Notes under the pieces: generated by a model
Seen by the model: only the letters and a program-made list of their open reading frames with translations
What the model was told of the DNA's origin: nothing
The model's database searches: none
NCBI GenBank assembly: GCA_033065855.1
Contig: JAVXUO010001560.1
Span: 310,001 to 374,000 of the forward strand
DNA length: 64,000 nucleotides
Source: Escallonia rubra
Lineage: Eukaryota > Streptophyta > Magnoliopsida > Escalloniales > Escalloniaceae
Direction: 5' to 3'
Made by a program: the position numbers and the translations under genes
Shown here: positions 24,300-36,800 of the stretch, piece by piece
How the letters are laid out: every line of letters starts with the position of its first letter
How positions within the stretch are numbered: position 1 is the stretch's first letter

Positions 24300-24823
24300 T
24301 AACTGAAATTTTTTGGAGGCCGCATATATTAGTTTTCAAAATCAACATTCATTTGCATACACTCTTCCATCACACACACTGCTGAAGACAAAAAAAGGTG
24401 CATTAAACAAGCTTCTGATTTGAAGTAGCAACTGCAAATACACAAGCACTAGATGAAAGCATAATATTGAACAACAATATAGAACCCATGTACATTTGAT
24501 CAGCGGCAGAACTGTACCTTTCTTCAGACAATCCAAAGCTATACAGAATATCTAATCAACTTATCACTGCCATAACCAACCCCTTAATCTCTCAGTAATG
24601 AGACTATAACCAGCTACTTTATTTCTTTTTAACTTCACCTAGGAGACAGCTTCAGTATACCAAATTATTTCTCTCCCCATGTATTCAGATGTAATCATGT
24701 CTAGTAAGTCATTGAATCACTATTTCTTGCAGCGTCAGCAGTGTCTTGCAGATACTCTACGTTGAACACTGAAGTCTACAAATTATTTCCAGTTTCCGTC
24801 TATGTATCTGTATCGAAAGACTG
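24300..24823 (-). other. Probable 3' UTR and downstream flank of the DUF632 gene
   Basis: This is the - strand sequence following the stop codon at 24824-24826. A candidate AATAAA poly(A) signal lies at 24618-24623 (read as TTTATT on +), about 200 bases after the stop. The true cleavage site cannot be seen. Confidence 0.45.
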
Positions 24824-27800
24824 CTATGATTGGGACATCGTTTTTGCATACTTACTCTTGGCTTCTTCAATGGACTTTTGAAGTTCAGTAAACATCGTAA
24901 CTGAAGACCCTGCAAAATTACTCAAGTGGGCAAGAAAACTCACCAAGCTTGACCGAAAGCGGTCAAAACCTGATATCCACTCCTCCGAAGCTTCATCTCT
25001 TAATAGATTGACTCCTAAATCGCTGTTCACACCCTTACCTTGGCTCTTATCTTGACGTGGTAAGAAGTGGGCAATCTCAGCTGTTAAGCCTTTTATGGAA
25101 TCTGCAACTTCTTTCGTAGGCAGAGTAGCAAGCATGTCCAACCAGACCCCGCAGGTGACATATATAGGTGGGCCATAGTTTCTCAAGGAAGGGGGTGGCA
25201 CCCTCCTTTTCCTCTTGGAGTGTTTCTGTTGAAGAGAGACACACTTGTGAAGCCACCCATTTATAACCTCAACGTATGTCTTCTGAGCAGCAATCCACTT
25301 CGTAAAAGTTGAAGATAAAGAGCTCAATTCATTCTCAAGATGGACGATTATCTGTCGATGCATGTCTGATTGCAAGGAGATCTTGGGGTTGCGATGGATG
25401 TATGCTACTGAAACAATCTGGAACTGATGCTTATGGCATTCAAACATCACTTCCCACATTTTCCTTAACCTGTCAAGAGTAAGGAGAGTGAACAGATAAG
25501 CTTGGCAAGAAAATAGTTACTCGGGTATTTCAAAAGTCAAACCATGGATAGTTATGCAAAGTGAACCTATAAACAGAGACAGAAGCACGGCCTTCTGCCA
25601 ACATACATCTAGTTATTTTAGAGAAAGACCTACACCCGGTGGTCAGCCACAGTAGCTTTGCAGAAATTACAGGTGCACTCGAACTCACGTGTTTATCTCT
25701 CTGCGCATTGACAAAGTTAACCTCATATGCTTTACGTAATCTCACATACAAAGGCACGTGCACTCTGAATATGTATTTACGTAATTATTGAACCGCTTGA
25801 TATTAGCCCTCCTTCATATATCCAATATTCATAAAAATATGGGGGATCAAATGCATGTACATAGAATGATTACTAGAAAACAATGGGATGGGACATATGA
25901 AATCAGTGTAAAGGCCACTAGGTGTACGTACATAAAATGGTCAGTACATAAAAAGTTCCACAGCAGAGCATACATGTATAAGCATTTATTGCCACGTGTA
26001 CGGCTAAGATTCCTCCCCACTGCTAAGGTAGAAACAAAGTCTGCTCCTCTAAAGATTAGATACAAGATACCAGAATACCAGAGCCACCAAATTCTAACAT
26101 GGGATAGTTGATAAATGGTGGGAAAAGGTTTCTTTAGGACCTAATTTTCACGTGTACCAGTAACTAGTAAGTGCCAAATTTATAAGCTCAACTTGTGAAA
26201 CTTCCAGCAAGTTTGCAGGGGAGTTCATGCACGGTTTAACCCGTGACAGGACACCTTTGAATAAACCTTGATCAACAAAAGGTACAAGAAGAAAAGGGCC
26301 GGGGTAGGGAGGGCGGAGGGGATAAAAGCAAAGATATATATTTTCCTGATAGGTAAGAAAGATATTGAGAAGTATTCTGCATAGAATTCAAACAACGAGT
26401 CCCTAAGTTGGAGTTAGCATTGCTCCATATTATTATACAACAAAAGAAAAAGTATTAGGTGAATAGTTACACTAACAAAGGAAAACCTATGCATGTGATG
26501 CATCATCAACAAAACTTAAAAATCACAACATAGAATGAGAGAGAGAAAAGTGTGCTCCCTTTCTTCAAATTTGGGCATAGCTCACAAAACATGTTATAAC
26601 GCTCGTACGAAAAAAATTGCAACTAAAACGACAAAATTCAGCAATATGGTTTTCTGCTGTCTCTAAACAAATGGAAGAAACTGTAACCTACTCGGATGAC
26701 GGTGTCTGCTATTCTCGAATTGAAAAGAGAATAAATGTAGCTACCTACACATGTATTACAAGTGATGATCAATGAATCGCAGTATTAAGTCCTATTTTTT
26801 AAGGTCTAAAATGAAATCCAAATTCTGGAACAACTTTGTATTTGCACTTTTCTACATTAAGCAATGAGAAAAACAAAAGATTAATAGGTGTCACTATTCA
26901 GAGATTTTACAACGATGATGCAAGCACCAAGAGCATGACAACATCTTTGAAGAATATGTCGCCACCCCAACCCCAAATGCAGCTCCACCCAATTCCCCCA
27001 CCAAAACATAAAGAAAAGCGAGAAAACAAATTAAGCAGAGATGTGCAAGTCATCCTATTAAGACCAAAGATTTCGACCAAAAAAAAAAAATTTCTATTAA
27101 GACCAAAGATGGTTTTAGATTGCTTTCTATTTCTGCCCACACAAAACAGACAAACGAATAAAGGTAACAGTAAATTGGCCCCTTCTTATTGCAGTTTACC
27201 TCCTGCGTGAAACCTCCATCTGTGTTACAAGGATATGGGTCGAAGGGTCGGATTAGTCTACCTCTCACAACCCAAGATACTGGGGACATGGCAAACCATT
27301 CTTATCTATTGTGTATTTTTAGCTGTTCTTAAGGTAGAATGGTATTTTACGTAACACATATTGTTTATCTCATCTCAAAGCAATAAAGAATCAAGAGGAA
27401 CACTATAAGAGAAAGTTTGTAGTAGGATATCCTATAAGATGTATCTTATATGTATCCCATACCCATGTCCAAGTGTCGAGTGTCCGACATGGGTACTTCA
27501 CGCATAATGAAGAGTCCATGCAACACAGACCTCAATATACTTGAAGGAGAAAAAAAAAACACTAATTGCGGTTAAAAGCTCAAGAATTTGTTGAGAATAG
27601 TGACATTTTCTAATCATAAGTCAACTTTTGTCCAGTTTTCCAAAATATAAGAGGTTTAATACAACTTTTCAAAGTACAGGGAGGTACACTGCAACTGCCC
27701 CAATGTGGAAGATTTCAAGCCCATTCTTATTATCGGTGGGGATGGGATGGGGCAAGTCCTAGGCTTCTCCAACCAGAAATTGTTGCCCGAAATCAAATAT

Positions 27801-30800
27801 AAACACAAAAATCACCGGTCACTTGAAGGAAGAAGGTAGGATTTCCATTCCTGTCAAAAATAATGATTGCTCCAGCTTCCACTCAGTCACTATCCAATAT
27901 TGATGCCAAGTAGGTTTTGAGTACATGTGGAGGTACCACAAAGAGTGTAGTCCAAGTCACATGAAATATAAATATTGTGAGACAAAGCAAGGTTAGGAGC
28001 AACGTAGAGACCAAGGCATCCTAGTCAGAGCCTGAAGAGTGGCAGTGCTGCAATAGCGAAGGCGCGGAGTGAGTATGGAGTGACAATCAAAAGTCCAAAA
28101 TACTAGGGGCCAGAGTCTGAGTCCAGAGTCAGGTCCACTGCTTAGGATCTGATGCTTAGGTTCTCTCTCTTTTGTAACTTGTTCGTTATGAAGTTTTAGA
28201 GTGAGAAAGTGAAAGTGTGCAAATGAATTCGGTTTCCAAATCCTTCTGAAAATGAGCTCTCTAGTCCGTGGGCTCATCGGCAGCTAAAAATGTCTCGTCA
28301 TCAAGTGACACATGACGCTCCCTGGTGTCACGGGCTGCCCCTTGCACCCGCCCAGCACCGCGCCCCCGCGCCCATCCTGCACAGCGCCCCCGCGCCCATC
28401 CTGCACAGCGCCCCCGCGCCCATCCAACACGCGCCCATGCGCCCTCGCAAGTTCTTCAAGTCTCGCGCCCATGCGCCCAACTGCAATGCCCGTGCACGCC
28501 AAAAGCCAACAGTGAAGATCTGAAGATCCAGGCGTGCGTTTTTGCTCAATTTTGGTGGAGATCACCCTTGTATATATTTAAGTTTCCCAGTAAAATTTCA
28601 AGTCATTCCGAGTTGTATTTCTCTAAAAAGGGACACTATGACTCCTCGCACATAGTGACGTCTACTACTGTCACTTAGGAAAATCCTCTTAGTGGTACTA
28701 TATGGGAGGTCAAGTACACCCATACCCGAGAGTCCCTTGCTTTGTTTTAGTTTGCCTGTTTAGCTAGATTGCACATTGTGGATGCAAACAAAGCCTTCTG
28801 TAAGTTGTACTGATGTTGTTGAAGTAATGAGAATATTTGGGACCGCTTTGCTCGTGTTGAAATTTACTTCTTTGTGCACTGTTTTATGCAATGTCGATGC
28901 ACTGCTTGCTGTAGATTGTTGGGATTGTTTGGCGGACTCTTCTTGCAAGAGGCAAGTCGAGTGCCACACACGGTTTCCTTTGTGCCATCAAGGGCCACCG
29001 TGTGTCAGGTGGTATCAGAGCCGCGGTTGCCCAAGGGACCGTGGCTTCAGCTAAGAAAATAGTGTGGGATAGTTTGTTGAGAAAAACTATGGCCAACACG
29101 AAAGAGAGAATCGATGCTTTGGAAGCACAGATACAGAGCATGTTCAAGAGCGACCAGGATGCTCCAGGCATCCTGAAGCAATTCTCCCTTCGCCTGGACG
29201 CGTTGGAAGTGAATCTTGAAGCCACTGATAATGCCCGATATGCTGAGAACATGGATTGGGAGGGCAGGTTTCAGGAGCTTCAGGATCGAGTGGAGCACCA
29301 AACACGGCATACTGAAGGTATAGACTGGTAGTCTAAATTTCAAGAGCTCCAGGATCGAGTGGAGCTTCTTAGTCGTGCAGTGGTTAACACACCCGCAGGG
29401 GGTGCGGAGCACTCATCGAGGCCCCGAGTGCCAGAGCCCAAGAGTTACGAGGGAGCCCGTGACGCCAAGGAATTAGAAAACTTCCTTTTCAATATAGAAC
29501 AATACTTTCGAGCCATCAGAGTAGACTCGGAAGCGACGAAGGTGTCAATGGCTGCCACGTACTTGGTTGGAGATGCTAAGTTATGGTGGCGGAAGAAGTA
29601 CGCAGAGATCGAAGATGGGTCTTGCGTCATAAACACATGGGATATACTCAAACGCGAGCTAAAGAGCCAGTTTTTCCCAGAGAACACCGCATTCAACTCG
29701 AGGAAAGCGTTGTTGGAATGCAAGCACACCGGATCGGTCCGAGAATATTGCCAGGCATTTTCTACCTTGATGTTGGACATCAGCGATATGTCTGTAGTCG
29801 ACAGACTCTTCTTCTTCATGGAAGGATTAAAACCATGGGCTTGCACAGAGCTTAATAGGCGTTGGGTGAACAACCTTAACGAAGCCATCATCGCTGCCGA
29901 GAGCCTTTCAGATTACAACTCCGAACCACAGAGACCCCCTCAGAGAGGGAATCCAAGCAGGAGTAATGGTGGCAAGAAGCCAGGGGGTCAAGCGCCAAAC
30001 CAAAGTTGGGGCAGTAAAAGCAGTTGGGCGTCAAACTCTTCCACCCAACAGAAGAGTGGAGTTGGGTTCAAAGCCAAGCCTGACGCTAGCACCAGCGGAG
30101 AAGTGAAAAAACCTGCTTTCAGGGGTTGCTTCTTGTGTCAAGGGCCGCACGTGATCGCTAACTGTCCGCAACGACAGATGATGAATGCCTTCTTTGACAA
30201 CATTGGGCAGGTGCAACGTGGGGAACAATCTGGCTCTCAATCAAGGCATCCACCAACAGAGGAACAAACAGACGCACAAGATTACGAAGAGGAAGATGCC
30301 GTCGGGGCCTTTCCTCAGTGGTGTAATGCTGTGACAATGCAGGTTAGGAACCCCGAAGAGAGCTCGACTGGGGAAAAGCCTAAAGACATGCCGCCAAAGA
30401 AAAAGAGCGATGTACCAGGGAAAGGCTTGATGTATGTGGACATCAAGGTTAACGGGAAGGCCATCAGGGCCATGGTGGACACAGGAGCTACCCATAATTA
30501 CATTTCAAGCACTGAAGTGGAAAGACTGAGTCTAACTCTAGAAAAAGGGTGCGGACGGGTGAAGGCTATCAACTCTGCCGCACAGCCAGTAGCGGGGATA
30601 GCGAGATCTGTTTTGATCAAGATTGGCCCATACGAAGGAAGGACCAACTTTTCAGTAGTCATCATGGACGACTTTAAGCTGATCCTTGGGTTGGAGTTTC
30701 TGCGTGACACGAAGACCACAGTGATGCCATGCACCAACTCTCTGGCCATGCTTGGGAGTAAACCGTGTGTCATCCCGACTATATCTCCTAGGGCGGGAGA

Positions 30801-33800
30801 GCGTTCTATCTCAGCCCTCCAGTTAAAAAAGGGATTAAAACGGGACGAAACAACCTACCTTGCCATGCTACGGTGGGACAAGATTGAAGAAGTATCGGGA
30901 CCATTACCCAAAGAAGTTAAAGTGATATTAAACGACTTTGAAGATGTGATGCCTGATGAATTGCCGAAGAAATTACCACCCAGAAGGGCAATTGACCATG
31001 AGATCGAGCTTGTGCCAGACACGAAGCCACCCGCCCGAGCTCCGTATCGAATGTCACAACCAGAACTTGCTGAACTCAGAAAACAATTGACAGAGTTGCT
31101 AGACACGGGTTTGATCACTCCAGCGAAGTCGCCTTATGGTGCACCAGTCCTCTTCGAGAAGATACAAGATGGTTCCTTGCGGATGTGTGTGGACTACAGG
31201 GCGCTAAACAAGGTGAGGATTCGGAATAAGTATCCTATCCCTTTAGTCGCCGATTGTTTTGATCAGCTTAGTAGGGCGAGAGTGTTTACCAAGTTGGACT
31301 TGAAGTCTGGGTATTGGCAGGTCCGAATCGCCGAAGGTGACGAGGCGAAGACAACTTGTGTCACCAGAAACGGTGTGTATGAGTTCCTGGTCATGCCGTT
31401 CGGCTTGACCAACGCCCCGGCCACATTTTGCACCTTGATGAATCAGGTTTTGCAGGACTACATTGACGATTTTGTAGTGGTGTATCTCGATGATATTGTG
31501 ATCTACAGTTCTAGTTTGGACGAGCATCTGAAGCACTTAAGGAAGGTGCTTACCCGACTGAGAGAGCACGAGCTATATGTGAAGCTGTCGAAATGCACCT
31601 TTGCCCAGACCAAGATTAAATTCTTGGGCCATATGATAGAACAGGGTCAGATTAGGATGTACTCAGCTAAAGTTCAAGTGATACAGGAGTGGCAGCCGCC
31701 AACTAATGTTTCAGAATTGAGATCTTTCCTAGGATTGACCAACTATTATAGGAAATTTGTTCGAGATTATTCGAGAATGGCCCATCCCCTAACCGAACTT
31801 CTGAAGAAGAGAAAAGTTTGGGAATGGTCCAAGGAATGTCAATCGACCTTCTTGGCCATGAAGCGGGCTATGTCTGAAGATCCGGTACTTGCTCTCCCCG
31901 ATGTGTCGAAGTCCTTTGAAGTTCATACAGATGCTTCTGACTTTGCACTAGGAGGAGTTCTAATGCAAGAATGCCACCCGGTGGCATATGAGAGTAGGAA
32001 GCTCAACGAAGCAGAACGTCGCTACACCACTCAAGAGAAAGAGTTACTCGCGGTAGTGCATTGTCTCAAAGTTTGGAGGCACTACCTGCTTGGTTCTAGC
32101 TTCATAGTGCGGACAGACAACACTGTTGTGAGCCACTTCTTGAGTCAATCTAAGCTCACCTCGAAACAGGCCAGGTGGCAGGAACTTCTGGCAGAATTCA
32201 ACTTCATGCTCGAGTACAGGGCAGGCTCAACCAACAGTGTAGCAGACGCCCTCAGCAGGAGAGCCGAACTAGATCAGGTAGCATTGATGGCCATGAATGC
32301 TATTGTTAGAGCAGACAGCCGAGTTGCCATCAACATCGGAAAAAAGATCAGGAAGGCCCTTCCCAGGGACCCGGTTGCCCAACAACTGCTGAAACTGATC
32401 GAGAGCGGTAAAACTTGACAGTTTTGGCAAGAAGATGGTTTGCTGATGACCAAAGGAAGACGGGTATATGTCCCCAGAGTTGATGATATGAGACGAACAT
32501 TGATTCGAGAATGTCCTGACACCCTTTGGGCAGGCCATGCCGGAGGAGAAAGAACATTAGCTCTCCTTCAACAAGGTTACTACTGGCCCCAAATGGGGGA
32601 TGAAGTGCAGGAGTATGTGAAGACATGTCTTACTTGTCAGCAGGACAAGGTGGAGCGTAAGAAGAAAGCAGGGTTACTACAACCGCTGTCGGTCCCCAAG
32701 AGATCGTGGGAGAGTGTGTCGTTGGATTTCATCACTGGTCTGCCGAAGGTTGAAGACTTAGGCACGATTCTTGTTGTCGTTGATCGGTTTAGCAAGTATG
32801 TGAGCTTTATCGCAACACCCAAGTATTGCTCAGCCGAAGACACAGCGCAACTTTTCTTTAAGTATGTGGTGAAGTATTGGGGCATGCCTCAAAAATTGTC
32901 AGTGATCGGGACTCCCGCTTCACTGGAAACTTTTGGACTGAACTCTTTAAGTTATTCGGATCCCAACTTTTGACGAGTTCAAGTTATCATCCAGAATCAG
33001 ACGGTCAGACGGAGCGGTTCAATTCCATGCTAGAAGAGTACCTCCGCCATTTTGTCAGTGCAACAAAGAAAATTTGGGTCAAGCTACTGGATGTTGCCCA
33101 GCTGTGTTTCAACTCACGCAAAAGCTCTTCGACAGGGAAGAGTGCTTTTGAGATTGTGAATGGACAACAACCGTTACTACCCCACACAGTAAATGTCCCC
33201 AACGCAGGAAAATCTCCAAGGGCCATAAGCTTCAGCGAAGAATGGAGGCAGAATATAGATCTAGCTCACTCCTACCTGGAGAAGGCAGCCAGAAGAATGA
33301 AGAAACACGCCGACAAGAACAGGAGATCTCATGAGTTTAACGTGGGCGACAAAGTTATGGTTAAGCTATTGCCACAAGATCGCAAATTTCTAAGGGGAAG
33401 AGACTCTCGTCATTTGCAGAAATATGAGGGACCCCTGACAATAGTGAAGAAGATAGGCAAGATGGCTTACAAAGTTGATCCGCCACATTGGTGGAGCCGC
33501 CAGCTCCATCCCGTCTTTCACGTCAGCATGTTGAAGCCATTCTATGAAGACACAGCAGACCCCTCCAGGGGCCAAATCAGGAGACCAGGACTCAAACCCA
33601 AAGCGGCAGGAAAGCGAGTTGCTGAAGCTATTTTGAATGATAGAGTGATTACAGCATCCCGCAAGCGCCATCAGGAGTACCTAGTCAAGTGGCAGGGATA
33701 TATGGACGAAGAGAACACTTGGGAACAAGCAGCAGACTTATCAGCCTACACCGACAAGATTGAAGCCGGTACATGCAGAAGTTGACGAGGGCGTCAACAG

Positions 33801-36800
33801 CTCTAGTGGGGGAGAATGTAACGGGCTGCCCCTTGCACCCGCCCAGCACCGCGCCCATGCGCCCTCGCAAGTTCTTCAAGTCTCGCGCCCATGCGCCCTT
33901 CAAGCACAACGCCCGCGCGCCTAACTGCAGTGCCCGTGCACGCCAAAAGCCAACCGTGAAGATCTGAAAATCCAGGCGTGCGTTTTTGCTCAATTTTGGT
34001 GGAGATCACCCTTGTATATATTTAAGTTTCCCTGTAAAATTTCAAGTCATTCCGAGTTGTATTTCTCTAAAAAGGGGCACTATGACTTCTCGCACATAGT
34101 GACGTCTACTACTGTCACTTAAGAAAATCCTCTTAGTGGTACTATATGGAAGGTCATGTACACCCATACCCGAGAGTCTCTTGCTTTGTTTTAACTTGCC
34201 TGTTTAGCTAGATTGCACACTGTGGATGCAAACAAAGCCTTCTGTAAGTTGTAATGATGTTGTTGAAGTAATGAGAATATTTGGGACCGTTTTGCCCTTG
34301 TGTTAAAATTTACTTCTTTGTGCACTGTTTTATGCAATGTCGATGCACTGCTTGTTGTAGATTGTTGGGATTGTTTGGCGGATTCTTCTCGCAAGAGGCA
34401 AGTCGAGTGCCAAACACGGTTTCCTTTGTGCCATCAAGGGCCACCGTGTGTCACCTGGGAATGACAACTCGCCAAAGGTGCAACATGTGTCAGTACTCCA
34501 CGAGCTGTCAGATCGCATACTCACTCGACCTATCCCTTACCCTCTACAACTTGGCTCGATTGGTGTACAAAGGCCGACTAGAGAGCGCTCTTGACCAAGC
34601 CACCAATCCAAAGCCCTTACAAAGTTCTATTGAAGGCGTTAAGAGAGGTGAAGAACCTAACAACAATGGGGAAGGCCCGACGCTCAACTGCTAGGCAAAT
34701 AAGGGGAGATGCCCTACAAACATCTACTCTCATTGCGAAGTGACCAATTCGTCACAATCCTTCAGACGACAATGACCTCCAATGCCTTAGTGTTCAGGGT
34801 CACAGTTCAGGCGTGCCAAGCGTCATGCGATTTGCCTAGACAGAGAGTATCTGGGAGAACGAACTTATCCCACTCCGAAACGTCTTTGTGCCGAAGCACT
34901 CAAGCGGAGCCCCCCTTAGAATGTCGCGCTCTTTGGAGAGTGGGCGGAAGCATGTTCCATATCCAAGGTGAGGTGCGCGCAAGGCATAGTGAAGACATGA
35001 ACCAACGCCAAGGGAGCAGGAGTGTGATGGAGTGCCGAGGGCATGTTTGTATAAACGTTGCAGCGCATAGGTGCAGTAGGATTTTTGTGGCACCAGGGCA
35101 CACTCAATGGAGATGGAGCGGAGGGGCGGTCAATAAATGTTGCACAAGGGGATAAAATGGAGGTGGTACATGGGCACTACAAATGGACGCAATGCCGAGG
35201 GCACGTAGCGTGGAGACGAGGCTCCGGCCAGATAAATGTCATGGCGCGTAGCGCATGGAGCCCTATAAGGACTCCAAGACTGCCCAAGTACGGAGGCCTT
35301 CACTTGGCGTATGTAAGATGACCTAAGAAGAGAGGTCAAGGTGGGGTACCCAAGTGACCAAGGAGGGGATGGGGGCCCCCAAGAGAGGTGAAGGCACGAC
35401 GAGGGGGTGAAGGCTCGAAGAGGGGGTGGGGACCCCAAGAAAGAGGACCACCCTTCCCGTAAAGGAGGAGGAGGACCTCAAGGATAACCCCCCCTTTTTT
35501 CCCCGCACAAAGCAGTAGGGGAACTCAAGGAAGAGGAGGCACCAAAAGCGAGGTGGTGGGTGGCTGGGTTGGGATGCTAGGACTCTTTAATGGGGAAGGT
35601 CATGTCCGACCCCAAAGACTGGCCAAGATGCGTACAAGGGGGCTAAGGGGTGCCGTTAAAACCTTACACTGGGAAGGCCAGGCTAACCCCCAAGGCCAAG
35701 GGCATGTAGTCGACCCCTTTTCCAACTGGGAGACGCAGCGATTCTATCACTGAGTTGGAGTGTGCGCTCCAGGTTGATAGCGTTGAACTTTCATCGTTAA
35801 ATATTTGTTAACGTGTTGTGAAAATTGGAACCCAAGAGCAGTCAAAGGGTGTAGCAAAGCCATTAGCAACATAAGGCCCCTGGATGGATGCGGTATGCGC
35901 ACAGGGCCGAGCCGGGCATGTAGTGCAAGTAAACTTGCTAGCCCGCTAACTATGGAACATTTTAAAGTAGCTCGCTGAAAAAGAAAAAGATGACCAATGC
36001 ATAAATTTTTTAAAAGTTGGGGGGTGAAAGTGTAATTAAGTTGATAAGGATTGGGTGGACGAGACTGGATCTCAATAGACTCACATTGAAAGAGGACTTG
36101 GGATATTTCTTAAGGTCTCTTCTCATTTCATCACCTACAATTAAAAGACTAGTGTGTTTGGAACCATGGAATTGAATGGATTTCATTTTAAATACTTAAA
36201 TTTATTGTTTGGAACATTAAAAAAAAGGAATTGGAATTGAATTTTATGGGAATTGACTGAAATTGTTCCTGTAGTGTGAAATCTCATAAGAAATGGTCAG
36301 ATTTCATGGGATTTGGATTAACATGAATTAAAAAAATTATTTACCTTTCTTACCCTTCCTTGAATCTATACAACCAATGAACCCACCATCATTGTCTTCA
36401 CTACCGCTACTGCCACACTACCTTTACTACCACAACCACCACCTCACCACTACTGCCACCATTATGTTACCGTCACTACCATCACTAACGGATCGCTATA
36501 CCCACCACCACTGGACGGTTACAACCACCACAACCACCATACTATTGTCAACGCCACACAACACCACCACCACCATCACTATAGTCACCACCATTGTCAA
36601 GCGTGTTACATAATTATTATGACCACCGTTGTCGTCAATAGATTGCCATCGTCACTTTCACCGCCACACCACTACTACCACCGCCACCATCAGTGCTACC
36701 ATCACTCTCACTGCCACTACCATTACCACTAGTGCAACTGTATCAACCCTGTCAGAATCAACATGTCTGTCATTACGACCACCAAAGTTTGTGTTACTGC

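Larger units (their letters stand above)
28326..34453 (+). mobile_element. Ty3/Gypsy chromovirus, nearly complete but disabled
   Basis: The element has two LTRs (28326-29007 and 33817-34453) and an exact 5-bp target duplication CCTGG (28321-28325 and 34454-34458). It also has an initiator-Met primer site, a polypurine tract, and a gag-pol region ending in a chromodomain. I count roughly 20 differences over about 560 alignable LTR bases, so the insertion is moderately young. The coding region is broken in at least three places (see its entry). A C-terminal chromodomain places it among chromoviruses. The exact clade is not resolved here. Confidence 0.95.

Noticed and set aside
28312-28678. Pro/Ala-rich proteins at the start of the 5' LTR
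   Set aside because: They arise from the tandem CGCCC units of the LTR and are not preserved in the 3' LTR.
36377-36613. His/Thr-rich small protein in the CAC tract
   Set aside because: It follows directly from the trinucleotide composition. No start context, conserved motif or splice structure supports it.
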